This document shows, piece by piece, positions 52,969 through 61,515 of a DNA stretch of 64,000 nt (the first letter of the stretch is position 1; each line of letters opens with the position of its first letter). The DNA is taken from contig NZ_OBDY01000040.1 in assembly GCF_900215205.1 (NCBI RefSeq), positions 1 to 64,000 on the forward strand. Reading direction: 5' to 3'. Made by a program: the position numbers and the translations under genes. Source of the stretch: Paractinoplanes atraurantiacus. Lineage in GTDB: Bacteria; Actinomycetota; Actinomycetes; Mycobacteriales; Micromonosporaceae. The notes beneath the pieces are model-generated. The model saw only the letters and a list, made by a program, of their open reading frames with translations, did no database searches and was not told the origin of the DNA.

Positions 52969-52992
52969 TACCCGGCCCCGAAGCCGATAAAC
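52969..52992 (-). promoter_or_regulatory. Sigma-B-type stress promoter of katE
   Basis: On the minus strand GTTT and GGGTA are 15 bases apart, the layout of actinomycete sigma-B/SigF-type promoters (GTTT-N14-16-GGGTA). The GGGTA end is 46 bases before the katE ATG. Confidence 0.7.
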
Positions 52993-53016
52993 GAACTTTG
53001 GAACCGATCAAGATCC

Positions 53017-53646
53017 TTAGAAGAAGTCGCCGAACCCGCCCGGGCCGTGCGGGCCGTGGTGGTCGAACAGCGCGTCGAAGATCATCATGCCGCCGAGGGC
53101 GCCGGCGCCGGCCGCGAGCGCGGTCTTCCACCACGGCGTCGAGTACCAGCCCGCGGGAACCGGACGGCCGCCGACGTAGCCGCCGGGGTAGTAGTACGGC
53201 GTCTGCGAGCTCGCCCGGGGCCCGGCCCAGTAGGTCTGGCCCTGCACGATCACCTGGCGGTCGTCGCTGAGCGTGCCGGTGTTCCGGCCGGCCGCGGGCA
53301 GCTCGGGACCGGGGTCGAGGCCCATGGCGAGGCGGGCCGCCCGTACGTAGGCCAGACCCTCCAGGGCCGTCTCGCGCGCCATGTCGAACTGCAGGGGCGT
53401 CTCGGCCCGGGCGAGCTGGCCGCCGGCCGCCTGGTGGCGTTCGGCCGCGTCGACCAGGGCCTGCCGGGCCGCCGGATCGTCACTGCTCAGGTTGACCAGT
53501 TGGCCGCCGAGGCGCTCGTACCAGCGCTGAGCCTCGGCCCGGGCGTCACTGAGGGCGTTGTGCCGTTGTCCGCTTGTGGTGCGCCGGCCGGAGAAGAGGA
53601 GAGCCGCACCGACTCCGAACACCAGCGCCAGAACCAGGAGTGCCAT
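53017..53646 (-). CDS. Membrane-anchored protein with helical and Gly-rich tail
   Basis: 209 residues: an N-terminal membrane helix (LLVLALVFGVGAALLFSG), a helical domain (AEAQRWYERLGGQLVNL to ALEGLAYVRAARLAMG), then a Tyr/Pro/Gly-rich segment (SQTPYYYPGGYVGGRPVPAGWYSTPWW) and a second hydrophobic patch ending in GPHGPGGFGDFF. No named function. The C-terminal motif is shared by many small actinomycete membrane proteins. Sits in a 24-bp gap upstream of the katE promoter on the same strand. Confidence 0.78.
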   Translation of the reverse strand: MALLVLALVFGVGAALLFSGRRTTSGQRHNALSDARAEAQRWYERLGGQLVNLSSDDPAARQALVDAAERHQAAGGQLARAETPLQFDMARETALEGLAYVRAARLAMGLDPGPELPAAGRNTGTLSDDRQVIVQGQTYWAGPRASSQTPYYYPGGYVGGRPVPAGWYSTPWWKTALAAGAGALGGMMIFDALFDHHGPHGPGGFGDFF

Positions 53647-53824
53647 GACCCGAAGGTAGGCGCGGCGTCTGTGCGGTCCCTATGTCGTCGCTGTGCGTAG
53701 GTGACGGTCAGGTATCAGGCTCGTGACAGTCGTTACACCGACTTTCCTCGCGCGAGCAAGGTCGCTATGGTCTGTCGATGTCCCATCAGCCTATGGGATA
53801 TCTAGGTTTTAAGGGTGCTTCTTC

Positions 53825-54790
53825 TTGATCGAGATAACGGGACTCCGGAAGACCTACCGGAGCCGCGGCCGTGAGGTGCGCGCCGTCGACGGCGTCGACC
53901 TCACCGTGGGTGAGGGTGACGTCTTCGGCGTGCTCGGGCAGAGCGGCGCCGGCAAGAGTACGTTGCTGCGCTGCGTGAACATGCTGGAACGGCCCGACGA
54001 GGGGCGGATCACGGTCGGCGGGGTCGACCTGACCTCGCTGAACCGGAAAAGGCTGCGGCTCGCCCGGCACGGCATCGGGATGATCCACCAGCACTTCGCG
54101 CTGTTGTCGTCGCGGACCGTGGCCGGCAACATCGCGTTCGCGCTCGAGGTCACCGGCGAGCCCCGGGCCGCCCGCAAGGCCCGCGTGTCCGAGCTGATCG
54201 ACCTGGTGGGTCTCAGTGGGCGCGAGGACGCGTACCCCTCGCAATTGTCCGGAGGTCAGAAGCAGCGCGTGGGCATCGCCCGGGCGCTGGCCGCGCGGCC
54301 CAAGGTCCTGCTGTCGGACGAAGCCACGTCGGCGCTCGACCCGGAGACGACCGACTCCATCCTGCGGCTGCTGCTCGACCTCAACCAGCGGCTCGGCCTC
54401 ACGATCCTGCTGATCACCCACGAGATGGGCGTCGTGAAGAAGATCTGCCACTCGGCGGCCGTGATGCGCGATGGCAAGTTCGTCGAGTCCGGCCCGGTCG
54501 CCGACCTGTTGCACCACCAGGGTTCCGAACTCGCACACGGCCTGTTCCCCCTCGCCGCACGCTCATCGGAGCCGGGCGCGACCCTCATCGACGTCACCGC
54601 CAGCGGAGAGGACGCCGACGCGCCCCTCACCGGCCTGGCCCGGCGCTTCGACTTCCGGATCCTCGAAGGCTCCGTCGAGACGCTGGCCGCCACCCGCGCC
54701 GGACGCTGGCGGCTGGCCCTCACCGGTGACGCCGCCCCGCAGATCGAGTTCCTGCGGTCGCACGGCGCCCAGGTGGAGGTAGTGGCATGA
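53825..54790 (+). CDS. metN: Methionine importer ATP-binding protein
   Basis: 321 residues. Walker A GQSGAGKST, signature LSGGQKQRVGIARALA, Walker B VLLSDEATSALDP, switch His in LITHEMGVVKKI, and a C-terminal NIL domain (about 245-321) that senses L-methionine and blocks transport. TTG start with AAGGG twelve bases upstream. First gene of metNIQ. No SAM riboswitch was found in the 178-bp upstream region, which holds CCCAT/ATGGG arms at about 53780. Confidence 0.94.
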   Translation: MIEITGLRKTYRSRGREVRAVDGVDLTVGEGDVFGVLGQSGAGKSTLLRCVNMLERPDEGRITVGGVDLTSLNRKRLRLARHGIGMIHQHFALLSSRTVAGNIAFALEVTGEPRAARKARVSELIDLVGLSGREDAYPSQLSGGQKQRVGIARALAARPKVLLSDEATSALDPETTDSILRLLLDLNQRLGLTILLITHEMGVVKKICHSAAVMRDGKFVESGPVADLLHHQGSELAHGLFPLAARSSEPGATLIDVTASGEDADAPLTGLARRFDFRILEGSVETLAATRAGRWRLALTGDAAPQIEFLRSHGAQVEVVA

Positions 54791-55443
54791 CCTGGTCCGA
54801 GGTCTTCGACCTGCTCTGGGTGGGCCTGCAGGAGACCGCCTGGATGGTCTTCGTGTCGACAGTGCTGACCGCGATCGGCGGGCTGCTGCTCGGCGTCCTG
54901 CTCGTGCTCACCGCGCCCGGCGGACTGCTGTCGGCGCCGCCGCTCTACTCGGTGCTCGGCCTGATCGTGAACATCACCCGGTCGCTGCCGTTCATCATCC
55001 TGCTCGTCGCGGTCATCCCGTTCACCCGGGCCGTGGTCGGCACGACGATCGGCACCGACGCGGCCATCGTGCCGCTGACCATCGGCGCCATCCCGTTCTT
55101 CGCCCGCATCGTCGAGGCCGCGCTGCGCGAGGTGCCCAGCGACGTCATCGCCGCGGCCACCGCGATGGGCGCCACCCGCACCCAGATCGTCGGCAAGGTG
55201 CTGCTCCGCGAGGCCCGGCCCGGCCTGGTCGCCGGGCTGACCATCACGGTCATCGCGCTGGTCGGCTACTCGGCCATGGCCGGCGTGGTCGGCGGCGGTG
55301 GTCTCGGTGACCTGGCCATCCGCTACGGCTACCAGCGCTTCGAGACCGAGGTCATGGTCGCGACCGTCGCCGCGCTCGTCGTCTTCGTCCAACTCGTACA
55401 GATGGCAGGCGATCTGATCGTCCGCCGGCTCTCCCACAAATAG
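54787..55443 (+). CDS. metI: Methionine ABC importer permease
   Basis: 218 residues, five predicted membrane helices. Binding-protein-dependent transport motif: EVPSDVIAAATAMGATRTQIVGKVLLREARPGLVAG. ATG overlaps the metN stop (ATGA). Forms the MetI dimer that carries methionine through the membrane, driven by MetN. Confidence 0.94.
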   Translation: MTWSEVFDLLWVGLQETAWMVFVSTVLTAIGGLLLGVLLVLTAPGGLLSAPPLYSVLGLIVNITRSLPFIILLVAVIPFTRAVVGTTIGTDAAIVPLTIGAIPFFARIVEAALREVPSDVIAAATAMGATRTQIVGKVLLREARPGLVAGLTITVIALVGYSAMAGVVGGGGLGDLAIRYGYQRFETEVMVATVAALVVFVQLVQMAGDLIVRRLSHK

Positions 55444-55455
55444 AAAGGTTCTCTT

Positions 55456-56271
55456 GTGCGCCGCTCCATCACCGCCCTCGTAGCGTCCGCTTCCCTCCTG
55501 TTGGGGCTGGCCGCTTGCGGTTCTTCTGACTCTTCCGAGGCGTCCTCGGACACCTTGAAGGTCGGCGTCAGCCCGGTTCCGCACGGGGAGATCCTGAAGT
55601 ACGTCGCGGACAACCTGGCCTCCAAGGAGGGCCTCAAGCTGGACATCGTCGAGTTCAACGACTACATCCAGCCGAACGTGGCCCTGAAGGAGAAGCAGCT
55701 CGACGCCAACTACTTCCAGCACATCCCGTACCTGGAGGAAGAGGTCGCGTCCAAGGGCTACAAGTTCACCGCGCTCAAGCCGGTGCACATCGAGCCCCTC
55801 GGCGTCTACTCCAAGACGGTCAAGAGCCTGGCCGAGGTGCCGTCCGGCGGCATCGTGGCCATCCCGAACGACCCGTCGAACTCGGGCCGCGCCCTGAGCC
55901 TGCTGGCCAAGAACAACCTGATCAAGCTGAAGGACGGCGTCGGCGTCAAGGCCACCGAGAAGGACATCACCGACAACCCGAAGAACCTGAAGTTCAAGGC
56001 CCTCGAGGCGGCCCAGCTGCCCCGTAGCCTCGAGGACACGGCGATCTCGGTCATCAACGGCAACTACGCCATCGAGACCGGCCTCAAGCCGGCCACGGAC
56101 TCCCTGGCCCTGGAGTCCGGCGACGACAACCCGTACGCCAACCTGGTCGTGGTCCGCACCGGCGACGAGAACGACGCCCGCGTGCAGAAGCTCGAGAAGC
56201 TGCTGCACAGCCCCGAGGTGAAGAAGTTCATCACCGACAAGTACCAGGGCTCGGTCCTCCCGGCCTTCTGA
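55456..56271 (+). CDS. metQ: Methionine-binding lipoprotein
   Basis: 271 residues from GTG with AAAGG upstream. Lipobox LGLAAC places the mature Cys at about 21. The body is the NlpA/MetQ fold: LKVGVSPVPHGEILKYV, YIQPNVALKEKQLDANYFQHIPYLEE and VVVRTGDENDARVQKLEKLLHSPEVKKFI. Anchored outside the membrane; delivers methionine to MetI. Third gene of the operon. Confidence 0.94.
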   Translation: MRRSITALVASASLLLGLAACGSSDSSEASSDTLKVGVSPVPHGEILKYVADNLASKEGLKLDIVEFNDYIQPNVALKEKQLDANYFQHIPYLEEEVASKGYKFTALKPVHIEPLGVYSKTVKSLAEVPSGGIVAIPNDPSNSGRALSLLAKNNLIKLKDGVGVKATEKDITDNPKNLKFKALEAAQLPRSLEDTAISVINGNYAIETGLKPATDSLALESGDDNPYANLVVVRTGDENDARVQKLEKLLHSPEVKKFITDKYQGSVLPAF

Positions 56272-56301
56272 TCCGACGATGGCGGGCGCGATACTTCAGC
56301 C

Positions 56302-56607
56302 GTGCCTGACCGACCTGAGATCGTCTGCATCTGTGGCTCCCTCCGGTTCGCCGAGGAAATGAACTCGGCGAACCGGGAACTGACCTTGGCCGGCGTCATC
56401 GTCGTCGCGCCGGCCGCCTTCCCTTTTTCACCGGAAGACGACCAGAAGGCTGCCCTGGCCGCCCTCCACCTGCGCAAGATCGATCTGGCCGACCGGGTCC
56501 TGGTCGTCAACCCGGGCGGATACATCGGCGAGACCACGACCAGGGAGATCGCCTACGCCCGCGCCTGCGGCAAGCCGGTCTCGTTCACCGACGGCCAGAA
56601 TCGCTGA
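56302..56607 (+). CDS. Nucleoside 2-deoxyribosyltransferase-like small protein
   Basis: 101-residue Rossmann-like protein with VCICGSLRFAEEMNSANREL, DLADRVLVVNPGGYIGETTTREIAYARACGKPV, matching the small DUF4406/YtoQ-like family of the nucleoside deoxyribosyltransferase fold. The reaction is not established for this subgroup; the active-site Glu/Asp of true enzymes is not confidently identified. GTG start. Its last 55 bp overlap the 3' end of the convergent kinase gene. Confidence 0.7.
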   Translation: MPDRPEIVCICGSLRFAEEMNSANRELTLAGVIVVAPAAFPFSPEDDQKAALAALHLRKIDLADRVLVVNPGGYIGETTTREIAYARACGKPVSFTDGQNR

Positions 56608-57155
56608 ACCCACTCCGGCCAGCTCCCCTCCCCCGACGGCGGGACGGCCGGAAAAGACCCGGAGAACTCGTCGGCGCCGGGCACCTCGAACATCTCCCGC
56701 CAGGGGCCGAGCTCCGCCTCCGCCATGGGGAACGTCAGCTCCGGCGTGTGCTTCCAGCGATGCTGAATCCGGCTCCACTGCACGTCACGCTCCACCGGCA
56801 GGTACACGATCTCACTGGCCGCACCCACCGACCCGGCCAGCCAGCGCAGCGCGGAGCGCTCATCGCGCGACCAGAGCCCGAAGTCGAGAACGACGCTCAG
56901 TCCCAGGCGCAGCGTGTCGAGGGCCAGCGTGATGAGCAGGCCTTCCAGCAGCCACCGCTTGCCGTCCGGCCGCTCCTGGTGACGGTCGTCCTGACCGAAG
57001 AGGGTGAGCGCCCAGTGGTCGGGGGTGAGTCGCAGGGCGCCGTGCTCGGCCGCGAGCTCCCGCGCCCGCACGGTCTTCCCCGAGCCGGGAAGGCCCACCA
57101 TCAGGAATAGTGTGGGTGCCCGATCCGCCGGCATCTTTCGCACCGCCTCGTTCAT
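56553..57155 (-). CDS. Small P-loop kinase (AAA_33-like)
   Basis: 200 residues. Walker A GLPGSGKT (about 24-31), a VVLDFGLWSRDERSAL strand matching the Walker-B-like Asp, and a lid with RIQHRWKHTPELTFPMAEAEL. Family members phosphorylate small molecules or nucleotides, or act as antibiotic/toxin kinases; substrate unknown. The ATG at 57155 is preferred; the open frame upstream of it lacks a start context. Convergent overlap with the deoxyribosyltransferase-like gene. Confidence 0.8.
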   Translation of the reverse strand: MNEAVRKMPADRAPTLFLMVGLPGSGKTVRARELAAEHGALRLTPDHWALTLFGQDDRHQERPDGKRWLLEGLLITLALDTLRLGLSVVLDFGLWSRDERSALRWLAGSVGAASEIVYLPVERDVQWSRIQHRWKHTPELTFPMAEAELGPWREMFEVPGADEFSGSFPAVPPSGEGSWPEWVQRFWPSVNETGLPQARA

Positions 57156-57289
57156 GTGGTCATGATGCCCGGCCGTCACCCACAAGCACTCGCGACCAGC
57201 CAGGCCGCGCGAGGGCACAGCCGCATTTCCTCGGGACGTGCGGCTCCCCCGTCAACCACGCGCCTTAGGCACCGCTTCCGTGTAGACCG

Positions 57290-57729
57290 GGCGATGGAAG
57301 CCAGTCAGTTGGCGAGGCGCCTGTTCGAACTCCTCCTAGTTCCGAGAGTCCGCAAACTCCTCGCGGATGGTGGGGTGGCCGCGTCCAGATCATCGTGAAT
57401 GACGACTCTCCACAGTTGCCCTGGGAGCTGGTGCACGACGGCCGGGAATTCGTCGCTGGAGCTGCCGGTCATCACGACGCCGGCAAAACTCGGCGGTGCG
57501 CAGGTGACCTCCCCGTTCCCAGCCGAGATACTGAGAGTGGAGGCGGATCGATGAACCGCTTCGACGCTGATTTCGGTCCGGTGAGCACGACGAGCGTCGA
57601 GCTGTTCGGTGGCGGAGTCCGGATGGCGGTCCTCTCCGCCTGTCAGACAGCGATAGGAGGGCGGAGGAGGGCACCTACCGCCGAAACACCGCGTTCCGCA
57701 TGTCCCCCGCACTCGGTATCCATGTGATC
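57290..57729 (+). pseudogene. Decayed CHAT-domain gene
   Basis: Pieces of a CHAT domain occur in different frames: ASQLARRLFELLLVPRVRKLL, then RVQIIVNDDSPQLPWELVHDGREFV, then GVRMAVLSACQTAIGGR, which matches the Cys active-site block (VVLSACQTxxG). The middle of the caspase-like domain with the catalytic His (HxxGH) is missing, and stops interrupt the frames. Probably the remnant of a caspase-like effector gene. This explains the 600-bp stretch without an intact gene (57156-57766). Confidence 0.6.
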
Positions 57730-57766
57730 GGGATGACAGCTCCGCCGCCATCGCCACCACCGTGAG

Positions 57767-58504
57767 TCATCGAGCCGGGCCGCCGCAGCGGCGGCCTCGT
57801 ACGACGAGGAAGGGCGGAAGCCCCGCGCGATGGGGCTGATGGTCGATGAGCCGCTGGTCCGGCTGTGGTTCGGCGATGACCTCGATGGCGAAACGCTCGG
57901 CGATCAGGGCCATGAGGTAGCGCGACAGAGTGCGGTGCTGATTGCCGGCACGCCGGACGCCGGACGGGTTGGCCGACCTCCAGAAGCCCTGAGCGAAGTA
58001 GTCCCCGACGATCCGCCGGCTCGTGCCGTCGCCGGAGTCGGCCCAACCGGCGTGCGGGGCCTCGAAACAGGGGTGCGGGACGGTGAAAGCCAGCCTGCCG
58101 CCCGGTGCCAGGACCCGCCGAACGGACCGGAGAGCGGCTTCGAGGTCGGGCACATTGTTGAGGGAGAGCCCGGCGGTGACCCACTCGGCGGAGCTGTCAC
58201 TGACGGTGGCCAGGGTGGTGCCGTCGTCCACCGCGTAGGTGGCGCCACAGGGGTCGGCGGCTTCGATCGATCTGGCGTGTTCGACAAGGCGCTCCGTCGG
58301 GTCGATACCGACGACGGTCGCCCCGCGGGCGGCGACGGCACGCGTCATGAGCCCTTCCCCGCACCCGAGGTCGACAACTCGGGCACCCGACATGTCCCGG
58401 GGCAGGACCGCGAGGAGAGCGTCGCGGGCGAAGTCATGCATCGGTGAGCCGCGGTCGAGGTGAGCGGCATACCAGTCAGCGATGGTGTCCCAGTTGTCTT
58501 CCAC
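57767..58504 (-). CDS. Class I SAM-dependent methyltransferase
   Basis: 245 residues. Motif I VVDLGCGEGLMTRAVAARG, acidic motif II VVGIDPTERLVEHAR, and LNNVPDLEAALRSVRRVLAPGGRLAFTVPHPCFEAP. UbiE/COQ5-like fold, soluble. The HPCFEAP segment is typical of a group of actinomycete methyltransferases whose substrate is not known. Next to another methyltransferase in the same orientation. Confidence 0.87.
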   Translation of the reverse strand: MEDNWDTIADWYAAHLDRGSPMHDFARDALLAVLPRDMSGARVVDLGCGEGLMTRAVAARGATVVGIDPTERLVEHARSIEAADPCGATYAVDDGTTLATVSDSSAEWVTAGLSLNNVPDLEAALRSVRRVLAPGGRLAFTVPHPCFEAPHAGWADSGDGTSRRIVGDYFAQGFWRSANPSGVRRAGNQHRTLSRYLMALIAERFAIEVIAEPQPDQRLIDHQPHRAGLPPFLVVRGRRCGGPAR

Positions 58505-58513
58505 AAGGCGACC

Positions 58514-58753
58514 TCACATGCCGAGAGGCGCGCTGACCTGAAGGCGCCGGTCGAGGGCGGCGACCAGCGGATCCGCCAGATCGGCCCGGATGTCGAGCGC
58601 CCAGGGGCGCAGAGCGGTCAGAAAACCGGCGAGATCATGCTGTACGTCAGCCAGCAGCTTCGGAAGGTCATCGCGCGGGATGTCGATGTGTGGCTCGTCC
58701 GGGCCGACGGCGGTCGCGAACCACTGCTCCAGCACCGGCGTCAGCCTGATCAT
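58514..58753 (-). CDS. Small hypothetical protein coupled to methyltransferase
   Basis: 79 residues starting at an ATG that overlaps the stop of the methyltransferase gene (ATGA). Amphipathic helical with LEQWFATAVGPDEPHIDIPRDDLPKLLADVQHDLAGFLTALRPW and no recognised family. It is followed by the next methyltransferase 10 bases downstream, so the three genes may be one operon. Confidence 0.55.
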   Translation of the reverse strand: MIRLTPVLEQWFATAVGPDEPHIDIPRDDLPKLLADVQHDLAGFLTALRPWALDIRADLADPLVAALDRRLQVSAPLGM

Positions 58754-59280
58754 CGCCCGAGCGCGTTTGATGGGCCGGGCGGGCGCTGGGCTGACACTGC
58801 CGCTCGGGTGCCGGTCACGGTGGTGGTGATGTTGGTGAAGTGGGCTTGTCTCAGGGCGCTGGTTGCTCGGGCGGCTATCGCCTCTATCGCCATGCGGGTC
58901 GGGCGCTCGGCGAAGACGTGGAAGGTGCCGCCGGGGGCCAGGAGGCGGCCGATCTGGTCCAGCAGGCCGGGTGGGGTGCCGAGCCAGAAGAGGCTCACGT
59001 TGACGGCGAAAACGGTGTCGAACGAGCTGTCTGGCAGGTCGGCCTCTTCGATGGCCAGCTGGCGGACCTCGACGTGGCCGGAGCGGATGTGGGCGGCGTT
59101 GCGCTCGCGGGCCAGCCGCACCGCGCCGGCCGCACGGTCGATGGCGAGGAGGTGGCCTGTGGTGAGGTGGTCGGCGACCCTGGCCGCGGTGGCGCCGCTG
59201 CCGCAGCCGATCTCCAGCAGCCGGTCGGCCGGACCCACCGGGAAGATCTCCGCCCGGTTCAGGAGTGCGTTCGCGCCCAT
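58750..59280 (-). CDS. Class I SAM-dependent methyltransferase
   Basis: 176 residues; motif I LLEIGCGSGATAARVADHL, motif II LLAIDRAAGAVRLARERN and FDTVFAVNVSLFWLG with GRLLAPGGTFHVFAE. Compact, without a recognised accessory domain. The initial MGANALLNRAEIFPVGP is typical of small actinomycete methyltransferases. Substrate unknown. First of three possibly linked minus-strand genes. Confidence 0.86.
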   Translation of the reverse strand: MGANALLNRAEIFPVGPADRLLEIGCGSGATAARVADHLTTGHLLAIDRAAGAVRLARERNAAHIRSGHVEVRQLAIEEADLPDSSFDTVFAVNVSLFWLGTPPGLLDQIGRLLAPGGTFHVFAERPTRMAIEAIAARATSALRQAHFTNITTTVTGTRAAVSAQRPPGPSNALGR

Positions 59281-59317
59281 AGCGGTCCCTACGGTACCCG
59301 CTTGATCGACGCAGCCG

Positions 59318-60385
59318 TCAGCGCAGCGGGCCGTACGCCGCCTTGTAGGAGATCGGGCCCATCAGCGGCAGCAGGGCGTTGCGGAGACGGATCGGCAGGC
59401 CGGCGACCTTGGAGAAACGGTCGGTGGCGGCCTGGACGTGGGTGACCCGGTCGCGGCGGCGCTCCTCGTAGCGGGCACCCACCGAATCCCACGCGCCGCC
59501 GGCCAGCAGGTCGGCCAAGGTGATCGCGTCCTCCATGGCCAGCGCACCGCCCTGGGCCCAGACCGGGGCGGTGGCGTGTGCGGCGTCGCCTATCAGGACG
59601 CAGCGGTCCCGGTGCCAGGTGGCGATCCGCACCTCCTCGATCGGTGAGTGGTAGAGGCGGCCGAGGTTGCCGAGCACCTCGCGCACCGGTGCGGGGTAGG
59701 CGCCGAAGGTCTCCCGCAGCCACGACGGGTCGGGGTCGACCGGGCCGCCCCGGGTGGCCGAGGCGAAGACGTACACCTCGGAGTCGTCGACCGGGATCAT
59801 CAGGAACGCGCCTTCGGCGCCCGACCAGACCGTGAAGCAGTCGACGCCCGGGTTCGGGGCCATGAAACGCCAGCTGGCCCGGCTCAGCATGGCCGAGCGC
59901 ATGCCGGCGTGGCCGAACACCTGCTCACGGACGCTCGAGTGCACGCCGTCGGCGCCGACCACGAAGCCGTACCGGCGGCCGCCGACCCGGGCGCCCGACG
60001 GCTCCAGCTCGACCGGGCCCACCTTCTCGTGGGTGCGGGGGATGTCCTCGCCGAGCAGCGCGTGCAGGTCGGACCGGCGTACGCACCGGGGCCTCGCGTC
60101 GGGACCCCAGAACTCTTCCTCGTCGACCGCGAACAGCACCTTCCCGGCCGCCGACCGGTATTCGCGGCGGCGCGTCGGGCGGCCGATCTTCTCCAGGCCG
60201 GCGCGCAGGCCCAGCGCGTGCAGCGCCGCCACCGCGTTTCCGGGCAGGTTGATGGCCAGGCCGCCGTCGCCGGCCGCCGGGTCGCGCTCCACCAGCTCGA
60301 AGGGCACGTCCCGCTGGCGCAGGGCGCGCGCCAGCGCCAGCCCGGCCACCCCGCCGCCGACCACCAGCACACTGTCGTCAGTCAT
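59318..60385 (-). CDS. FAD-dependent monooxygenase (PHBH-type)
   Basis: 355 residues. GxGxxG dinucleotide fold VLVVGGGVAGLALARALR at the N-terminus, VVGADGVHSSVRE as the DG motif, and CVLIGDAAHATAPVWAQGGALAMEDAITLADLL as the second FAD-binding GD motif. Group-A aromatic/polyketide-type hydroxylase, also related to monooxygenases of antibiotic modification. ATG with GGGGAGGA upstream. Substrate unknown. No close partner besides the tartrate-type dehydrogenase upstream on the same strand, 69 bp away. Confidence 0.9.
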   Translation of the reverse strand: MTDDSVLVVGGGVAGLALARALRQRDVPFELVERDPAAGDGGLAINLPGNAVAALHALGLRAGLEKIGRPTRRREYRSAAGKVLFAVDEEEFWGPDARPRCVRRSDLHALLGEDIPRTHEKVGPVELEPSGARVGGRRYGFVVGADGVHSSVREQVFGHAGMRSAMLSRASWRFMAPNPGVDCFTVWSGAEGAFLMIPVDDSEVYVFASATRGGPVDPDPSWLRETFGAYPAPVREVLGNLGRLYHSPIEEVRIATWHRDRCVLIGDAAHATAPVWAQGGALAMEDAITLADLLAGGAWDSVGARYEERRRDRVTHVQAATDRFSKVAGLPIRLRNALLPLMGPISYKAAYGPLR

Positions 60386-60454
60386 GACTCGTTCCTCCCC
60401 GGATCCCGAGAAACTCCCCCGGATCCCGCGAGGAAGGTACCGTTCTGTCGGAGA

Positions 60455-61510
60455 TCAGCCCAGAAGGGCAACCAGCGATGAGACGACGGACGCAGTGTCG
60501 CCCGTGCCGCCCAGGTCGCGGGTGCGGGTGTCCGGGGCCATGAGGCTCTCCTCGATCGCGGCCATCACGTCGGCCGCGGCCGCCGCGTGGCCCAGGTGCT
60601 CCAGCATCAGCGCGGCCGACCAGACGGCGCCGATCGGGTTGGCCACGCCGTGCCCGGCGATGTCGGGCGCCGAGCCGTGCACCGGCTCGAACATCGACGG
60701 ATAGGTGCGGGTCGGGTCGAGGTTGGCCGACGGGGCGATGCCGATGCTGCCGGCGACCGCGGCCGCGAGGTCGCTCAGGATGTCGCCGAACAGGTTGGAC
60801 GCGACGATCACGTCGAACCGCCCCGGGTCCAGCACCAGCTTCGCGGCCAGCGCGTCGATGTGCTCGCTGTCCGTCCGTACCTCCGGGAAATCCGCCGCCA
60901 CCCCGGCCACGACCTCGTCCCAGAACGGCAGCGTGTGGACGATGCCGTTGGATTTGGTGGCCGAGGTGACGTACGAGCCGCGGGTGCCGGCCAGCTCGAA
61001 GGCGAACCGGGCGATCCGGGTGACGCCGGGCCGGGTGAAGACGGCCTCCTGCACGGCGAACTCGTCGGGGAAACCACGGTTGAGGCGGCCGCCGATCTCG
61101 CTGTACTCGCCCTCGACGTTCTCCCGGATCACCACGAAGTCGACGGCGCCGGGCTCGGCGTCGCGCAGCGGCGAGCGCACGCCCTCGAAGACGCGGATCG
61201 GCCGCAGGTTGACGTACTGCCGGAAGGCCCGCCGGATCGGGATGAGCAGACCCCACAGCGACACGTGGTCGGGCACGCCGGGCCAGCCGACCGCGCCCAG
61301 CAGGATCGCGTCGTACGGGCGCAGCCGCTCGATGGCGTCGGCCGGCATCATCTCGCCGGCGGCCGCATATCGCTGACAGGACCAGTCGAACTCGTCGTAC
61401 ACCAAATCGATCTTGTGTTTGATCGTGACCGCCTCCAGCACCTGGCGGGCCGCCCAGGTCACCTCGAGGCCGATGCCGTCTCCCGGTATCACCGCTATCC
61501 GCTGTGTCAT
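60455..61510 (-). CDS. Tartrate/D-malate dehydrogenase-type decarboxylating dehydrogenase
   Basis: 351 residues of the isocitrate/isopropylmalate dehydrogenase fold. IAVIPGDGIGLEV at the start, DEFDWSCQRYAAAGEMMPADAIERLRPYDAILLGAVGWPGVPDH, NLRPIRVFEGV, VVIRENVEGEYSEIGG and NLFGDILSDLAAAVAGSIGIAPSAN with NAD-binding region HGSAPDIAGHGVANPIG. The YDEFDWSC and WGLLIPIRRAFRQ patterns fit the TtuC/DmlA group. Converts tartrate or D-malate with NAD+. The ATG at 61510 lies 5 bases after the DASS transporter stop: a coupled importer-enzyme pair. Confidence 0.88.
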   Translation of the reverse strand: MTQRIAVIPGDGIGLEVTWAARQVLEAVTIKHKIDLVYDEFDWSCQRYAAAGEMMPADAIERLRPYDAILLGAVGWPGVPDHVSLWGLLIPIRRAFRQYVNLRPIRVFEGVRSPLRDAEPGAVDFVVIRENVEGEYSEIGGRLNRGFPDEFAVQEAVFTRPGVTRIARFAFELAGTRGSYVTSATKSNGIVHTLPFWDEVVAGVAADFPEVRTDSEHIDALAAKLVLDPGRFDVIVASNLFGDILSDLAAAVAGSIGIAPSANLDPTRTYPSMFEPVHGSAPDIAGHGVANPIGAVWSAALMLEHLGHAAAAADVMAAIEESLMAPDTRTRDLGGTGDTASVVSSLVALLG

Positions 61511-61515
61511 CGCGG

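Noticed and set aside
53647..53824. SAM or other methionine riboswitch upstream of metNIQ
   Set aside because: The 178-bp region has only short arms (CCCAT/ATGGG) and no S-box-like core.
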